NCBI RefSeq assembly: GCF_015832195.1 | Contig: NC_052016.1 | Location: 82,683,047-82,747,046 of the forward strand | Source: Motacilla alba alba | Taxonomy: Eukaryota; Chordata; Aves; Passeriformes; Motacillidae | Length of the DNA stretch: 64,000 bases | Direction of reading: 5' to 3' | Part shown: positions 36,214 through 47,850 of the stretch, piece by piece | Position numbering within the stretch: position 1 is the stretch's first letter | Layout of the letters: every line of letters begins with the position of its first letter | Translations under genes and position numbers: made by a program | Notes under the pieces: model-generated | The model's database searches: none | Told to the model about the DNA's origin: nothing | The model's input: the letters and a program-made list of their open reading frames with translations, nothing else

Positions 36214-36959
36214 CAGCTCTAGAAAGGTCTCAAAAGCAGGAATGCTGAAACAGAAGCACCTGCAAGAGTTCTCTTAAGGAATGAATTTTCTCTGCTCATA
36301 ATAGAAGTGGTTTCTCATGCAGTCTGTGCTGAAATTGATGCAAGTATGGCAAACTCAAATCTAGTAAGACTAGAATATGTAAAGCTCTTAATTTCTGCAA
36401 GGATCCACTGAATCTAGTTATTTTTGTACCACCTCAGTGTTCATTTTGTATGGGTGAAGTTAGTGTGAATCACTACTTTGAAACAAACTGGGTCTGTTTC
36501 CATTCAGTTTGGAGATGTGTAAATTGCCACACATAATTTTTAAAAATGTTGCTTCTAGTATAGATAGTGTACATAAGCTTTGTCTAGGCATTACTAACCA
36601 AGCTAAAAGTAGCAAGTCATTCAGTGATTCTTCATTTAATTCTTTGAAGGCACATAGACTTGGTAGTGAGTATACCCTGCTGAATTTGTCAGTACAGCTT
36701 TTGCATGCATTTCTCTTGCCTGACAGCAGCTTTATTCTCTTGCTTGGTCTTTGGCCAACTCAAATTAACTACTTAGACTCAGGCATCTATAACAAGGGGT
36801 GTGCCAGATCTGCATAGTATTGGCAAGTTTTTGGAGACTGCCTTGTGCCTTAGAGGTCTGACATGTTTAGCTGATTAGGAGTGAATGTTAGGAACCCCAT
36901 TCCTGATCCCTACCACCATTTGTTCTGGCTGTATTTCAAAGAAAGCTCATTCTCTGGCA
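36214..36959. other. Non-coding, nothing recognised
   Basis: Holds a 102-codon plus-strand frame at 36509-36817. It has no recognisable motif and I treat it as chance. Confidence 0.55.
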
Positions 36960-36993
36960 AAAGAAAAAAAAAAAAATAAAAGAAAAAAAAAAG
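36960..36993. repeat. A-rich low-complexity run
   Basis: Two A runs of 10-13 bases broken by TAAAAG. Low complexity only. Confidence 0.9.
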
Positions 36994-38044
36994 GTTTCAG
37001 TTGGAACAGCCACATGTCTCTTCCTTTGAGTGTCAGTATATTATGAATAGATGTCTTTTATAAATATAAAATCTGTTAAAGAACTATAGCAAGCTCAATT
37101 TTGTATCCAGATGACTGACTTACACTGTATTCATGAAACATGATTTCTGAGCTTTGAAGTTCAAGTTATAGGTCACTTCCATTAGCACATTCAGAACAAA
37201 AGTTTGACTAGCATTGGTTACTTCACAGAAAACTTTTTAAGTTATGACAGGCAGTCTGCTGGTCACTTCATCAGCTCCTCTGATGCTTTTCTACTGATGC
37301 CTTTGATAACAGCTAATCCAACAAAGGTTTAAAGCTGTTTTTAAAGTCAGCTTCTCTTTTTCTCAGAAATCACCAGATGCTGCTTTGATCCCCTTTTGCA
37401 CCTCTTGTCTTTTAGTCTTATTTAAAATTACTGTGTCTGTTTTGGAGTTTTTTAAACATGCTGGCATCTGCTCTTTTGTGGTTTATCAGAAAAACCTGCT
37501 CACAGTTTTATCTTCTTAAAAATAAATTTCATGTCTCCTACCAGCATTTCCCTTTCTTGATGCGAGAAGCTAGCTAGTAATTAGAGTCCCGAGGATCCTT
37601 TGTGTTAGAGTAGAAAATGACAATAAGGTTGAATCTCTCTTTGTACTTCCTTTGTGAAATAAATAGGGTTGTGTCAAAGTACTGTTCCTGAAGCACAGTA
37701 TGTAAGATGTGCTTTTATTTGCGGATTCCATTCTTCCACCTGGCTGCTTTGTTGCCTGCTGCCTCTGTTTCACTCTGCGTTTTTTTAATCACCTTACCTC
37801 AGAGATGGGCAGGCCTTCACACCATCCAGAAGAGCTGTTGAAGCACTGTGTCCATCTCTGCCTGGCACCTGCCTTTGCTCAGGGAAGTGGCCTGGGTTTG
37901 TCCTGCCCTGAATCTCCTGTTTCAGCATTCTCCTTCCCAGGCACTACTCAGGGCCTGTCCCAGCTGTCAGGGAAATGGAGCTTTGAGAACAGCTCTCCAT
38001 TCCCAAATCATTTCACCAAAGCAGAACCTACCTGAGAACCTATT
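36994..38044. other. Non-coding, possibly more of a decayed CR1 at its end
   Basis: Mostly unique sequence. From about 37800 it becomes richer in G+C and leads without a break into a CR1 terminus, so 37800-38044 could be upstream CR1 sequence decayed beyond recognition. The 108-codon frame at 37709-38035 lies in this part and has no known motif. Confidence 0.4.
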
Positions 38045-38097
38045 TTGGGATTAGGCAAGATGACCTGCAAAGGTCCCTTCCAACCTCAACCAATCTC
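38045..38097 (+). mobile_element. CR1 LINE 3' end, short
   Basis: The stretch 'gcaagatgacctgcaaaggt' followed by 'cccttccaacctcaaccaat' matches the CR1 terminus 'actagatgacctgcaaaggtcccttccaacc...'. The ATTCTRTG end is lost or decayed to 'ctctagctaattct'. Confidence 0.8.
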
Positions 38098-39833
38098 TAG
38101 CTAATTCTAAAACTAAGCACTGTAGAGAAGTGGGAAATGTGGCCCTCAGCTATCCCCATGAAAAGTGGAACCAGATTCACGTCTCCAGACAATGACCTAC
38201 TGAAGATCTAATTGCTCTTAGCAAAACACTGCCTTCCTCGTTGTTGACAGCAGTGGAAATGTCCCAGCTACCTCCCTGTCAGCTCTTCCTTTAGGTTCTA
38301 TGACTCTCCCTTGATATCCAAGTGTAGATGTAGGTATTGGAGTAGTATAGCTGCATGAATTTGAAGGGACATCTGATTTTAAGAGACACGCTTAAACAAT
38401 TCCAATTACACTATGAAACAGTGGACCTAGGAGCTGTCTATATTAATTTATATTCCCATCCAGTCTGATGACTAAATAAATACACCTTCATCCCCTCCTT
38501 CATACCTGAAGTTTAGTCTATTCATTTGTTTTCTTCTTCTGGTATTCTGTACATCTTTTGGTATTAAGAAATTGTCTTAGCTGGTCTGAGTGTGGAAACA
38601 AAATAAAAAGCAAATACTAAATAATCTGTAGAATGTTACGATAAAGACTGCTTTATCCTTGATAGACAATTTAGAGTATAGAACTATATAGTTTAGATAA
38701 ACATTCATAGTATTAATTTCTTTTTCATAATACCCTATCTTAGTAATTTGAGAATAGAAAGCAGATTGTAAGTTATATAAACTTATTTTCGAGATTTTTC
38801 TGTATCTGTAGGTACTATTTAAGTCTTGAAAGCAAAGCAAGGAAGAAAGAAATTTTGCACTCCTAAGACACTTCTGCTATTTCAAAGCTTTTCCCAGTAC
38901 TACCCTGGAGTATAACCAATATCTTTGGAATGAAAAAATAATATAAAGATGAAGTTACATGTCTGAATCAAGGGAGAACAGCAGTATCAACCTGTCTCAA
39001 ACATCACATATGAGCTCTGTGACCAGCTGCTTACTGGCCATAGATCTATGTGTTGCACCCTTTCACAGGCCATTGTAACTTTGCTTAAAGCAACACCTCA
39101 TCCCTCTGGAAAGTTTCGGTTCTGCGAGCCAAATGAGAACTGAATTTTGATTGAAAATTCTAACTGCTTTCATCTGCAATATCTTCCTTTGAAATGCCGG
39201 CCTAATTTATCGTAGAAAAATGGGCATCCATGCTTTTATCTTTTGTGGCTTTTAAATACATTTTAAGGGTAAGTTTCACATGCTACTACCTAAAAGAAAG
39301 ACAAAAACAAAGGCTGCTTCTTCAAATTCCCTTTTGTAGCTTCTCCCCAGTCTTTAACTGGTTTTAGTCTGTTGTTCTGTTTCCATGGAGCTCTATGAAT
39401 TAGTAGATATCTGGCTAGGGAAACAAGAAAAGAGGTACAAAACCTGAGCACGTATCCTATCTGACATTTTCAGAAGAAAAACACTATGTTTCCTTTCACT
39501 ATCAGGAGTGTAAAAATGGGCACATCTTGAGTGTTTTCAAAGTTTCAGTTACTCTTCAGGCAGAAGGATCATTACCAGAGCACTTCCACACAGCTCTTTT
39601 CTCCCCATTGAATTGTAAGTGCTCAGCAGATTATGGCAGCTGAAACAGGGTCTAGATTTCATCCCTTTTGTTGAGAGCAAAATAGTTCCCTTTCAGCAAA
39701 AATAACATTAACAATACTTCTTTATATTTGTGATACTTTTATAATCTTTTTGTTGTTGAGGACACTGTTCATCACACAAGAGTTTCCTTGTCATTCAGGT
39801 CTGCTGTGGCATGATCACAGTGGAAGGATTCAC
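38098..39833. other. Non-coding, nothing recognised
   Basis: No gene or known repeat. The 87-codon minus-strand frame at 38577-38840 is rich in I, Y and F and looks like chance. Confidence 0.55.
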
Positions 39834-39870
39834 CAATCAATCAGTCAATCAATCAATCAATCAATCAATC
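39834..39870. repeat. (CAAT)9 microsatellite
   Basis: Nine four-base units at 39834-39869, eight CAAT and one CAGT at the third position. It gives the SINQ-type chance peptide in the plus frame around it. Confidence 0.95.
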
Positions 39871-42396
39871 CATACTCTGTATACCTATGCAGTGACTCAT
39901 CAGTTAATCAGTGTGCTTATTTAATTGCTACTTGCCCCTTGATGGGTTAGTAAAAATGCCATTGTGGGCCCCATAAATTAAAAATAGTATTGTGCTAATA
40001 TAACAGCAGTTGTGATTAATCATTCATAAATTCTTATTTACGTGATTATTCTTCTGACTGTTATCTAAATGATATTTAAACCCTAGGATCTATTTTTGGG
40101 AAACTTAATGACAAAGAAAGAACTTCAGTTTAATCTAAAGTGAATTGAATCTCCAAAGAATAAAAAAAAAAAATAAAAGGACCATGATCCACATCCTATT
40201 CTTCAAGTCCACGGACCATTACATAGTGAAAAGGTTTACAATTTACCTCTAGTATAACAAGCTTCAGATTTTTCTACTTTAAAAATGCATTTGTTCTCTT
40301 CTCGAGTACTTGGAACTACACAGATGACTTTTATGTCCTTATAGCCCTCAAACAATACAGAAACCTACACAGAAAGCAAAAGGGTGGGAGTTGCACCCAG
40401 TAAAAATAATTCAGGACAGAAATACCTAAGTAGAGGTGACAAAGTAAGACTCTCTGTCTGTGTATATTTGTGCTTTTCAGTGATTTTCTGCTGATTCTAG
40501 TAGGAATTACCTCGTGTAGCAAGGTAGGGCTCTCCCTGCTACCCTGACACTTCCACCCACGGAGGATGCAAAGAAGCCTAGAGGTATTTTGTTGCTGACA
40601 CACTTATAAAGGAGGTATTCACAATCTCTCTGTATTTCTGGGATTTGGAATAATACCATCTGGAATGCTGGAAGGTACTAGATTTTATCCAGGGTGAAAA
40701 CTGACCCAGGTGCTTTATTCATGTGGACAGTGTGGATAATTTCTTCAGCAGTATTAAAGTGTCTTTCAGGCCAGGGCATGTCCCTTGACCCTGAGTCCAG
40801 AGCTGTAGTATAACTTAGTCTTCCAATTCCATTCTCCTTTTTGTTTATATTCCTCAAGGACAAATGACCAAAGTTTTCCTGAAAAATGCATCAGCTGCTC
40901 AAAGTGGCATGTTTTAATTGCACTCTTTAGCTCTCATTACTTCCCAGAGAATTGTATCAGAAGTCCAGGTTGGAAAGCACAGAGTGCTTTGGAAGAAGTG
41001 TTGAAATGACACATGCAGTAAAGAAAAGTAGCTGCTGGATATAGTGGCCTAAAATGAGCTGAACAAAGGAACATTTCCATCTACTACTCAAATATAGTTA
41101 GCCAGCTCTCTTTGAGTGACTATCCACAGTATTTTCACTACATTAAAAGCAGTGAAGACCTGAACCCCAGGAATACACTTCTTCTAAGACCTGGCAAGTA
41201 CTTTAGGTAATACACTAAAATTAAATCTCTTCTCTGGGAATTACCAGACCTGTAATGGGTACATGATTTTTATAAAGAGTCAGCAAAATCTTAGCTGCTT
41301 CTTCTGCTTTGCTCTGATAAAGGCATGCTGTTTTTCTAAAGTAAATGTGTAATATAACTGTGTTGTAGGAAAACAACCCAGCTTTTCTCTTCTTTACTAA
41401 AAGCAGTAGCTCACACTTGTCCTGCACTGCCCCAAGTGCAATTGCAGGTCCTTCATACACTCTTCTTTTGAATTAGAAGCACTACACCCTTTCCCATTAG
41501 TAGCATGAGAACAGTGGGGGTTTGGTTTTTTCTTCCTATCAGCATTAGAAATAACATGCATCTTTTTTCCCAGCTGCAATTTAAAAGAAAAAAATTAGAG
41601 ATATAATGTAATTACCAGCACTGGAGCCTTGCCATGATGCTGGGCCTTTATTTCCTTGAATTCCTCAAAAAAAGTGTTCTAGGACCATCTAATTATAAGT
41701 AATCAAGACCACAGTTCCATATCTGACATGAAGGACTCTGCCTCTAACAACATCAGAACATCAGTATGGGCATTTCCTCAGAACTGACTCAAAATTGCCC
41801 CCAATGATTTATTTTTTCTGTTGGTTTTGTTCATTTGAGATTTTTTTAATAACTTTTGTGATGTACGTAGAGCTTGTCAAAGTATCTTAATAACCAACAT
41901 ATGTACATTTTACAACATGCTGTTTTACAGTCAGTAAAACAAGATCAGCCAGTACATATAATCCAGCCTGTACTCCTTAGCACCATTAAGGAGTGTACTT
42001 ACTCCTGGAGTGTGAAAAATTTAGGGCAATATTCTTTTCTTTGTTCATGTGAGTTCATGTGTTAGAAAGTAGAATGAAAATAGTATTTTAATTGCAAGGA
42101 GTTTTATTAAAGACATTCATGTTCGATAACCAGTTACAAAGTCAACAGAAAAGAACTGTAAGTTAGAAACAAATGTCCCATAATATTATCCTGGCTATAA
42201 AATGTGTCAGAGACTCTGTTTTAAAACATATTGGGAAAAGCTATATCCACACTCCAATGGCAAACCTGATCAGCATCTACCAATAAAACAAAAAAATTAA
42301 TCTTGTGACATTTTTATTTCATTACAAGTTTGGTTATAGCAAGCCCTGTTACTCTTGTGCAAAAAGGACTCTCTGGTATTTCAAAGAGGAGGACAC
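39871..42396. other. Non-coding, nothing recognised
   Basis: Contains A12 at about 40162-40173. Minus-strand frames at 40331-40603, 40678-40863 and 41221-41460 read somewhat like protein in places. They have no family resemblance, and consecutive frames are not joined by clear splice sites. Confidence 0.5.
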
Positions 42397-42475
42397 TAAA
42401 ACCAACCAACGAAACAAACAAAAAAAAAAAACAACAAAAAACCCAAACAAAACAAAAAAAACAACCAAAGGAAGT
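42397..42475. repeat. A-rich AAAC-type low-complexity tract
   Basis: About 80 bases of A with single or double C interruptions (AACAAACAAA, CAACAAAAAACCC). It resembles the tract at 36051 and the smaller one at 1172. Confidence 0.9.
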
Positions 42476-45400
42476 GAAAAAGGAAATTAAGTGGGCTTGC
42501 GCTCAGAATTATTTTTATGACATACGTCAAATAGTTAACAAAATAAAATAAGTAAAACATGGTTCATCTGTCAGTTCAATGAAATACCTTTGTAAATCCC
42601 TGAAATGAGGTGTCTAGGTGGAAGGAAGCATATATATGTGAAAATCTTCCCATTCTTAACTATAAAGAGTTCTAGTTTACCCACAAAAGGGACCACTGGT
42701 AATAGAATATTAATTGCAGAAAGCCTAAAAAATATGTTTGTATACATACTAACTAATTAGAGGAAAACACAAAATTTAGTAGATAGAATGTGTACTTACT
42801 TATATTTTATCTCATTGCCATTAATATGCAGAGGATGTGGTGAAATCAGTGATCTGCACGGGTAAATGAAATCAACATCAACATGCTGACTTCATCAACA
42901 TAAGAACAAAATCAACATCAGCAAGTGAAAGTTGATTTCTCAGATTGTTTGCCATTTTAGAAATCATGCAATGTAGATTTTCCTTCTCTAAATTTCCTGT
43001 CAAGCTGTTCACTATATAAAATAGAAAAATCCCAGTCAGTGGATGCCTGAAGAGAAGGGGGCATCTCCATTATTTTCCTGTGGCAAGGAATGTGCATAAG
43101 GAGGTTCCTTTCTTCATACAAGGAATCCGTAATGATTTTAACCCTCTATTTATTCTGCTTCCCTGACTATTGACTTCAGATTAGGTTGGGCTGGGTTTGT
43201 GTTTACAGTAAGTCAGCTTCTATACATGTAGGCAAGAAAAACATACTCTTGTGTAATAACCATTTTAAATGGGAGTTCCATCACTTCTGTAAAACTGGTT
43301 TAAGACAGCTGTGGTAAGAATATTGTGTCTAGTAAGATTAGAGGCTATGTGATTGCTTTCAATATCTCTTGAGTTTTTGTCTAGTGCTCAGTGCATTGAG
43401 AGCCTTTTTGAAGTGATGTTGAAGTGCAGTAGACATCAGTACCCTTATAAACTGGTCACATCGCCTTTGGCTTCAGAATTTAGAAGGATCAGATCCCCAG
43501 TTTGTACTCAAAGTTCTTTAAAGAAGCTTGCATATATGAAAATAGAACAGAATAAGATAGTATTTAATCTAAGTTTAATAGTTACTTTTGGCAGAAATTC
43601 ACTGTAGCAATATGGTTATCTGGAAAAATTCTTGTCTGTTTGTATCGAATAAATTTAGAATATATTCCTCTTTGTGGAGATGTCAGGCTGAAAGCAGGCC
43701 AGAGCATGTATTCACAGATGTAATTCTCAAATTTTCAGGATGTATGTAGGTGGCCCCCTATGAGGGTGACCAAAACTTAACAGGCTAATAACAGATGAAT
43801 AGGGAAAGTGACATTCACTAGAAATGCAATTATACGTTGTGTAAAAATTTTAGTAATCTCAACAAAGAAGCCTGACAGCATGATGTTATAGTGATAGTAA
43901 TACCAAGTGCCTCCATATGTTTAGTTGAAGTGAGGGTTGTTGTTATTACTACATTGCTGACTTTTAATCAAACTATAACCTAGTTTTGGAGCATTACCAC
44001 AGTGATGCCCCACAGAGGAATTTAACTGGAATAAAGATATATTAGGCCATTAATTGTTACTGATTTTGTTTTAGTTGTGAAATATTACTTCACTGGATGA
44101 ACAAAAGAAAAGGGCAAGTAATGAAAGATGGGCTTTGATGAGAGGACCCACCTCCTCATTTAGTCAGCCAAGTGTTGTTATCCCTTTATTACCCTGTAAC
44201 TTGAGGGCAAGTTCAGTGAGCAACTGTGGAGACCATTAGGAGCTGTCATGGAGAATTTATTTGCCTCTGAATAGAAGGTGGGTGCAGTATGATAGAGGCT
44301 GTGTGCTTCAAAGTGGGTAATTCTGCTTTTGCAAGCTTTATAATACTATGTTTATTGTTTCCTAGTACATCTCCCTAGACTGTTTTTTGTTGCCTTTGCT
44401 CCTCTTGTCAGGAATAAAATTTATAGAAGTGTGGCCCAGGAGAACCAATCTTATTTTGTGTAGTGACTATGCTAGCAGCCCACAGAGTCTTTCTGGAGAC
44501 TTGCAGAAAACAGTAAAATCCACACCTCTTCAGAGGCTAAAGATCTGGTGACATTTTTTCCTTCATTGCTATAAAATACAGGTAGTTGTGGTAAAATAGA
44601 CTCTTTCTTCCAGTGTTTTAACTCCAAAGCAAATCTCAAAAAAGTTTGTAAAAGCCAATTAGTCAGCTGAGTTGTTACATCCCAGTTTGTCAGTGCAAGC
44701 TTCTGACTTTGTAGGAAGCAGTTATTGCTCGTGCATTTCCTGAAGTGTAATAGACATCTTGAACACAAGAGAAAAGCTTGGTCCTTGCTTTGAATAATGC
44801 ATTAAATGAACTTAAGAGGTATGAGAACATACAATAAGTTAGAAAAGAGACTGACAGCAATACATTCATCCAGTTGTGAATACAGGGGACATTCATCCTG
44901 AAAGAACCAGTGCGCTCAAAAAAGTGGAAACAAGAATTTTGCTCAGTGTTTTGAAGGTAGACATGGGAGGGAGACAGGGATATCCTTTTTTAGGAGACAG
45001 TTTATATTGGATGTGAAAGATATCTCTAAGTAAAGACACAATTTCTGAAGCTCATGTCACCAGTACTCTTACGTAATTCACATATCCTGTGGATGTGTTG
45101 TGTTGCAGGAGTGTTTGTGAAATGTATTTTATTTATTCTAAGTGAAATTAATCCTTGAATTTTGATCTGCTTTATAGGCATGTAATTTCCTTACCAGGAA
45201 ATGCAAATGCAGATGTCTCAGAGAAAGAAAATTAAAACCCATAGATTAATATGAAATATCTCAAAAAAAAAAAAAAAAAACAAAAAGAAAAGTTTTCAGA
45301 TACAAAGATACAAAGTCAGTGGGTTCAAATGGTCATCTAGGTCTAGGTCTGAATTGTGTAGTTCTCTTGATGGTACTTTGGTTACCACTCAGTATTCTAA

Positions 45401-46899
45401 ATATATGGGATCTTATTGTGACATTGGTACTATTTACTCAGAGAAATATAAATTGAAAGTGGCAGTACATTTGTGTGCATTTATACCAACTAACCCATTC
45501 TTCTTAATAATTTATCAAAAGGGGAATTTTTAAATGAGTATTTGTTTATTCACTATAAGGTTTACTTTCAAAATTCAAATACTGTTTTCTTTCCTTAAAA
45601 GTGTAGCATTGTTAAAATGTCACTGAATTAATATAAATTATCTGAAAATTTTAGCTGAGTAAGTCTCTGCTGACATTAATCTGAAAAAAAAAGTTTCCAG
45701 ATGCACGAACTAATTTGTTCATAGATATATTTCCTGCCTAGCAATGCTCCATACTTATAACATGAACTTTTAATGAGCTTGATATACCAAATCTTCTAGT
45801 CCAATCAGAAGTACACAGTCCCAAGTATTTTTTAATACGTTCAGCTTCATTCAATGAATTACAAAGATTCTGACACTGTTTTTTTTTTTCTTATTTGGTT
45901 TATTAAGAAGAAAGAATTAATATGCACTTTTTCCTTTTATAAGTACCTAGACATTATTTAAAACGTTTCTTTCAAATACTGGTTTTTAAGGCATACATTT
46001 CCATTCTGCTTTTCTTCTAGCTTTCCTTTCTTCTTTCATCTTCATGGTTTTAAACAATTTCTAGAGGCAGTGGCAGAGGTTTCTTGTGATGTTATTGATA
46101 GCCTTGAGGGCAGTGTATCAGAACAGCAATAGGAGGTATAGTCAAAGGTAGAATTATAATTATTTTAAAATTTAAATTACTTGATCTTCCAAAGGACAAG
46201 CAACAGTCATTTGCTAACCATGAGCTATCAGTGGAAGGGTTATTGTGGTGTTTTTTATTTCTATCCCAAACTCTCTATGGCTAACAGTTGCCTAAAGGTA
46301 TCTATGAAGCTGTTATCCTCTGTGTTTGGTTCTGGTGAAGAGCAATTCCTCAGCGAGCAGTGTGCTCACCTAGTGGCAGATGATCAAATCAGTAATGGGA
46401 GAAGAAAAGAGAAACCCCTGAACGTATGATCAGGCATTATCTGACACTCCCGAGTCATCATGAGTCTGAGCTTACCCTCCCATATGCATTTGTTCAGCTG
46501 TTGTCATTTGTAGTCTGTGTCTGCAAAGGTAAATGCACATGTTCCTGAAGTATTCCCAACTCCTCACAGAAGGAATGCAGAGTGGTCTGGCCCATGCCAG
46601 TCATGGCTGGGCTCCTCTGAAGGGGAGTGATGATATTGTGTGAGACAATGCTGGGCTGTGAGGGCTGTCTGAGCCCCTCATGATGCCCCATGATCCTGCT
46701 AGCATTACACTTACTCGTGTGTATAAGCATGCGTGCACGTGGGAGGCAAAAGCTCTTTTCAGTTTAAAGTATTGTTTTGCATTACAGTGTTTTTATAGCA
46801 ACATGTAGAAGGTAGCATGCTAAAAGCCTGACAATCCTCTTGTTCCATATGTTGAAAGTAGAATACAGTTGCTGATGTGCTAGTCAGCACTGTGCATAA
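42476..46899. other. AT-rich non-coding sequence
   Basis: Contains a clustered ATCAACATCA word at about 42868-42922 and A18 at 45263-45280. No gene recognised. The 98-codon minus-strand frame at 44472-44768 has no known motif. Confidence 0.55.
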
Positions 46900-47850
46900 C
46901 TCCAGCTAGAGGCACTGAGTTGCTTCCCTGGTACTATGTTTTAAAGCAAACAGCAGTGGACTGCTGTTAGTCATGCTCATTTTTCCCAGGTCAGCTGCTC
47001 CTTTACATACTTTACACACACACTCCCACAGGGTGTGATTAAGGGCAACAGGAGATGGCATTTCCCCAGTAGCAGTGTGAGCAGTGTTGGAGCTGTTGGT
47101 GAAGCCCATTGCCATCAGTACCAGCAACCACAATTTTCCTACCGCATCACCATTCCTCTGCTGCTGTCCCTGACCTTTGTTGTGAAACCCTCTGCTCCTA
47201 CCGTCACGTTTTACAGAGCTGCTGGCAGAACAGATGCATTACTTGCACAACTGGTTCCTGCAGCTTCAGTGGAAAAGGATGCCTGGTATGTGTTGGCATT
47301 GTCAAATAAATCAAATGCTTCTTTGTGAGGTGATGATACGTTACTTGATTCTTAGGCTCTCTGGTGAAGCAAATCAAAGTGTTTCCTCCCTCCAAGGTGA
47401 ACCCAGGTGCAGTTCAAGAGAGGCTTCTTCCTGAGAACGAATCATTCCTCAGCCGGTACCATGCCAGGTTTGGTTTCTTCTGCCCTACACAGTCCTCTAT
47501 GCCATCCCAGCGGGCCATGTACTTTGAAACACGCCATATGTTCTGGTGCCATATCCTTCGTTCCCTCAGCAGCATGTTGTGTACACACCGTTCTGTGCTG
47601 ACAGATTGCACGACAGCCTTCCTGTTATTTCAGGTATTCAAACTGAAACATCTTAAAGCCCAAACAATTATTTCTAAGAGGCAGAAAGACGGCGTGAGCA
47701 AGGGGGACTGGGCTGCAGGCTGTCGTACTTCTAGCCACACCAAGAAGTTTATTCACTTCATGGCCTGGGGCACAGGGATGTTTAGCAGAATAGATGTAGT
47801 TTTGTCCCTAACTGGCAGATGCAATTAATCTATCTCCTGCAGGATATTTA
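46900..47850. other. ORF-dense, CpG-retaining island of unknown nature
   Basis: Nearly a kilobase that differs from its surroundings. It has more G+C, about a dozen CpGs between 47140 and 47730, and open frames in at least five registers on both strands. The longest in the window is here, 154 codons at 47364-47828 (starts MKQIKVFPPSKV, ends SLTGRCN). None resembles a family I know, and the overlap in several frames argues that low stop density is a by-product of composition. It could be a decayed retroelement, a non-coding RNA exon, or a conserved regulatory element. I do not assign a protein. Confidence 0.35.

Noticed and set aside
36509..36817. 102-codon plus-strand frame
   Set aside because: No motif, no splice or polyadenylation context.
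39834..39870. Regular repeat considered as CRISPR-like
   Set aside because: Units are four bases with no spacers; a plain microsatellite in animal DNA.
40960..41000. 'ccaggttggaaagcacag' as a minus-strand CR1 end
   Set aside because: Only a short match; the rest of the CR1 terminus does not follow.
40678..41460. Minus-strand frames with protein-like stretches, possible exons of one gene
   Set aside because: No shared family and no convincing splice sites linking them; cannot be supported.
45310..45335. 'gggttcaaatgg' resembling a tRNA T-arm
   Set aside because: No acceptor, D or anticodon arm upstream.
46560..46700. GC-richer patch considered as a CR1 or LTR piece
   Set aside because: No diagnostic block of either family could be found.
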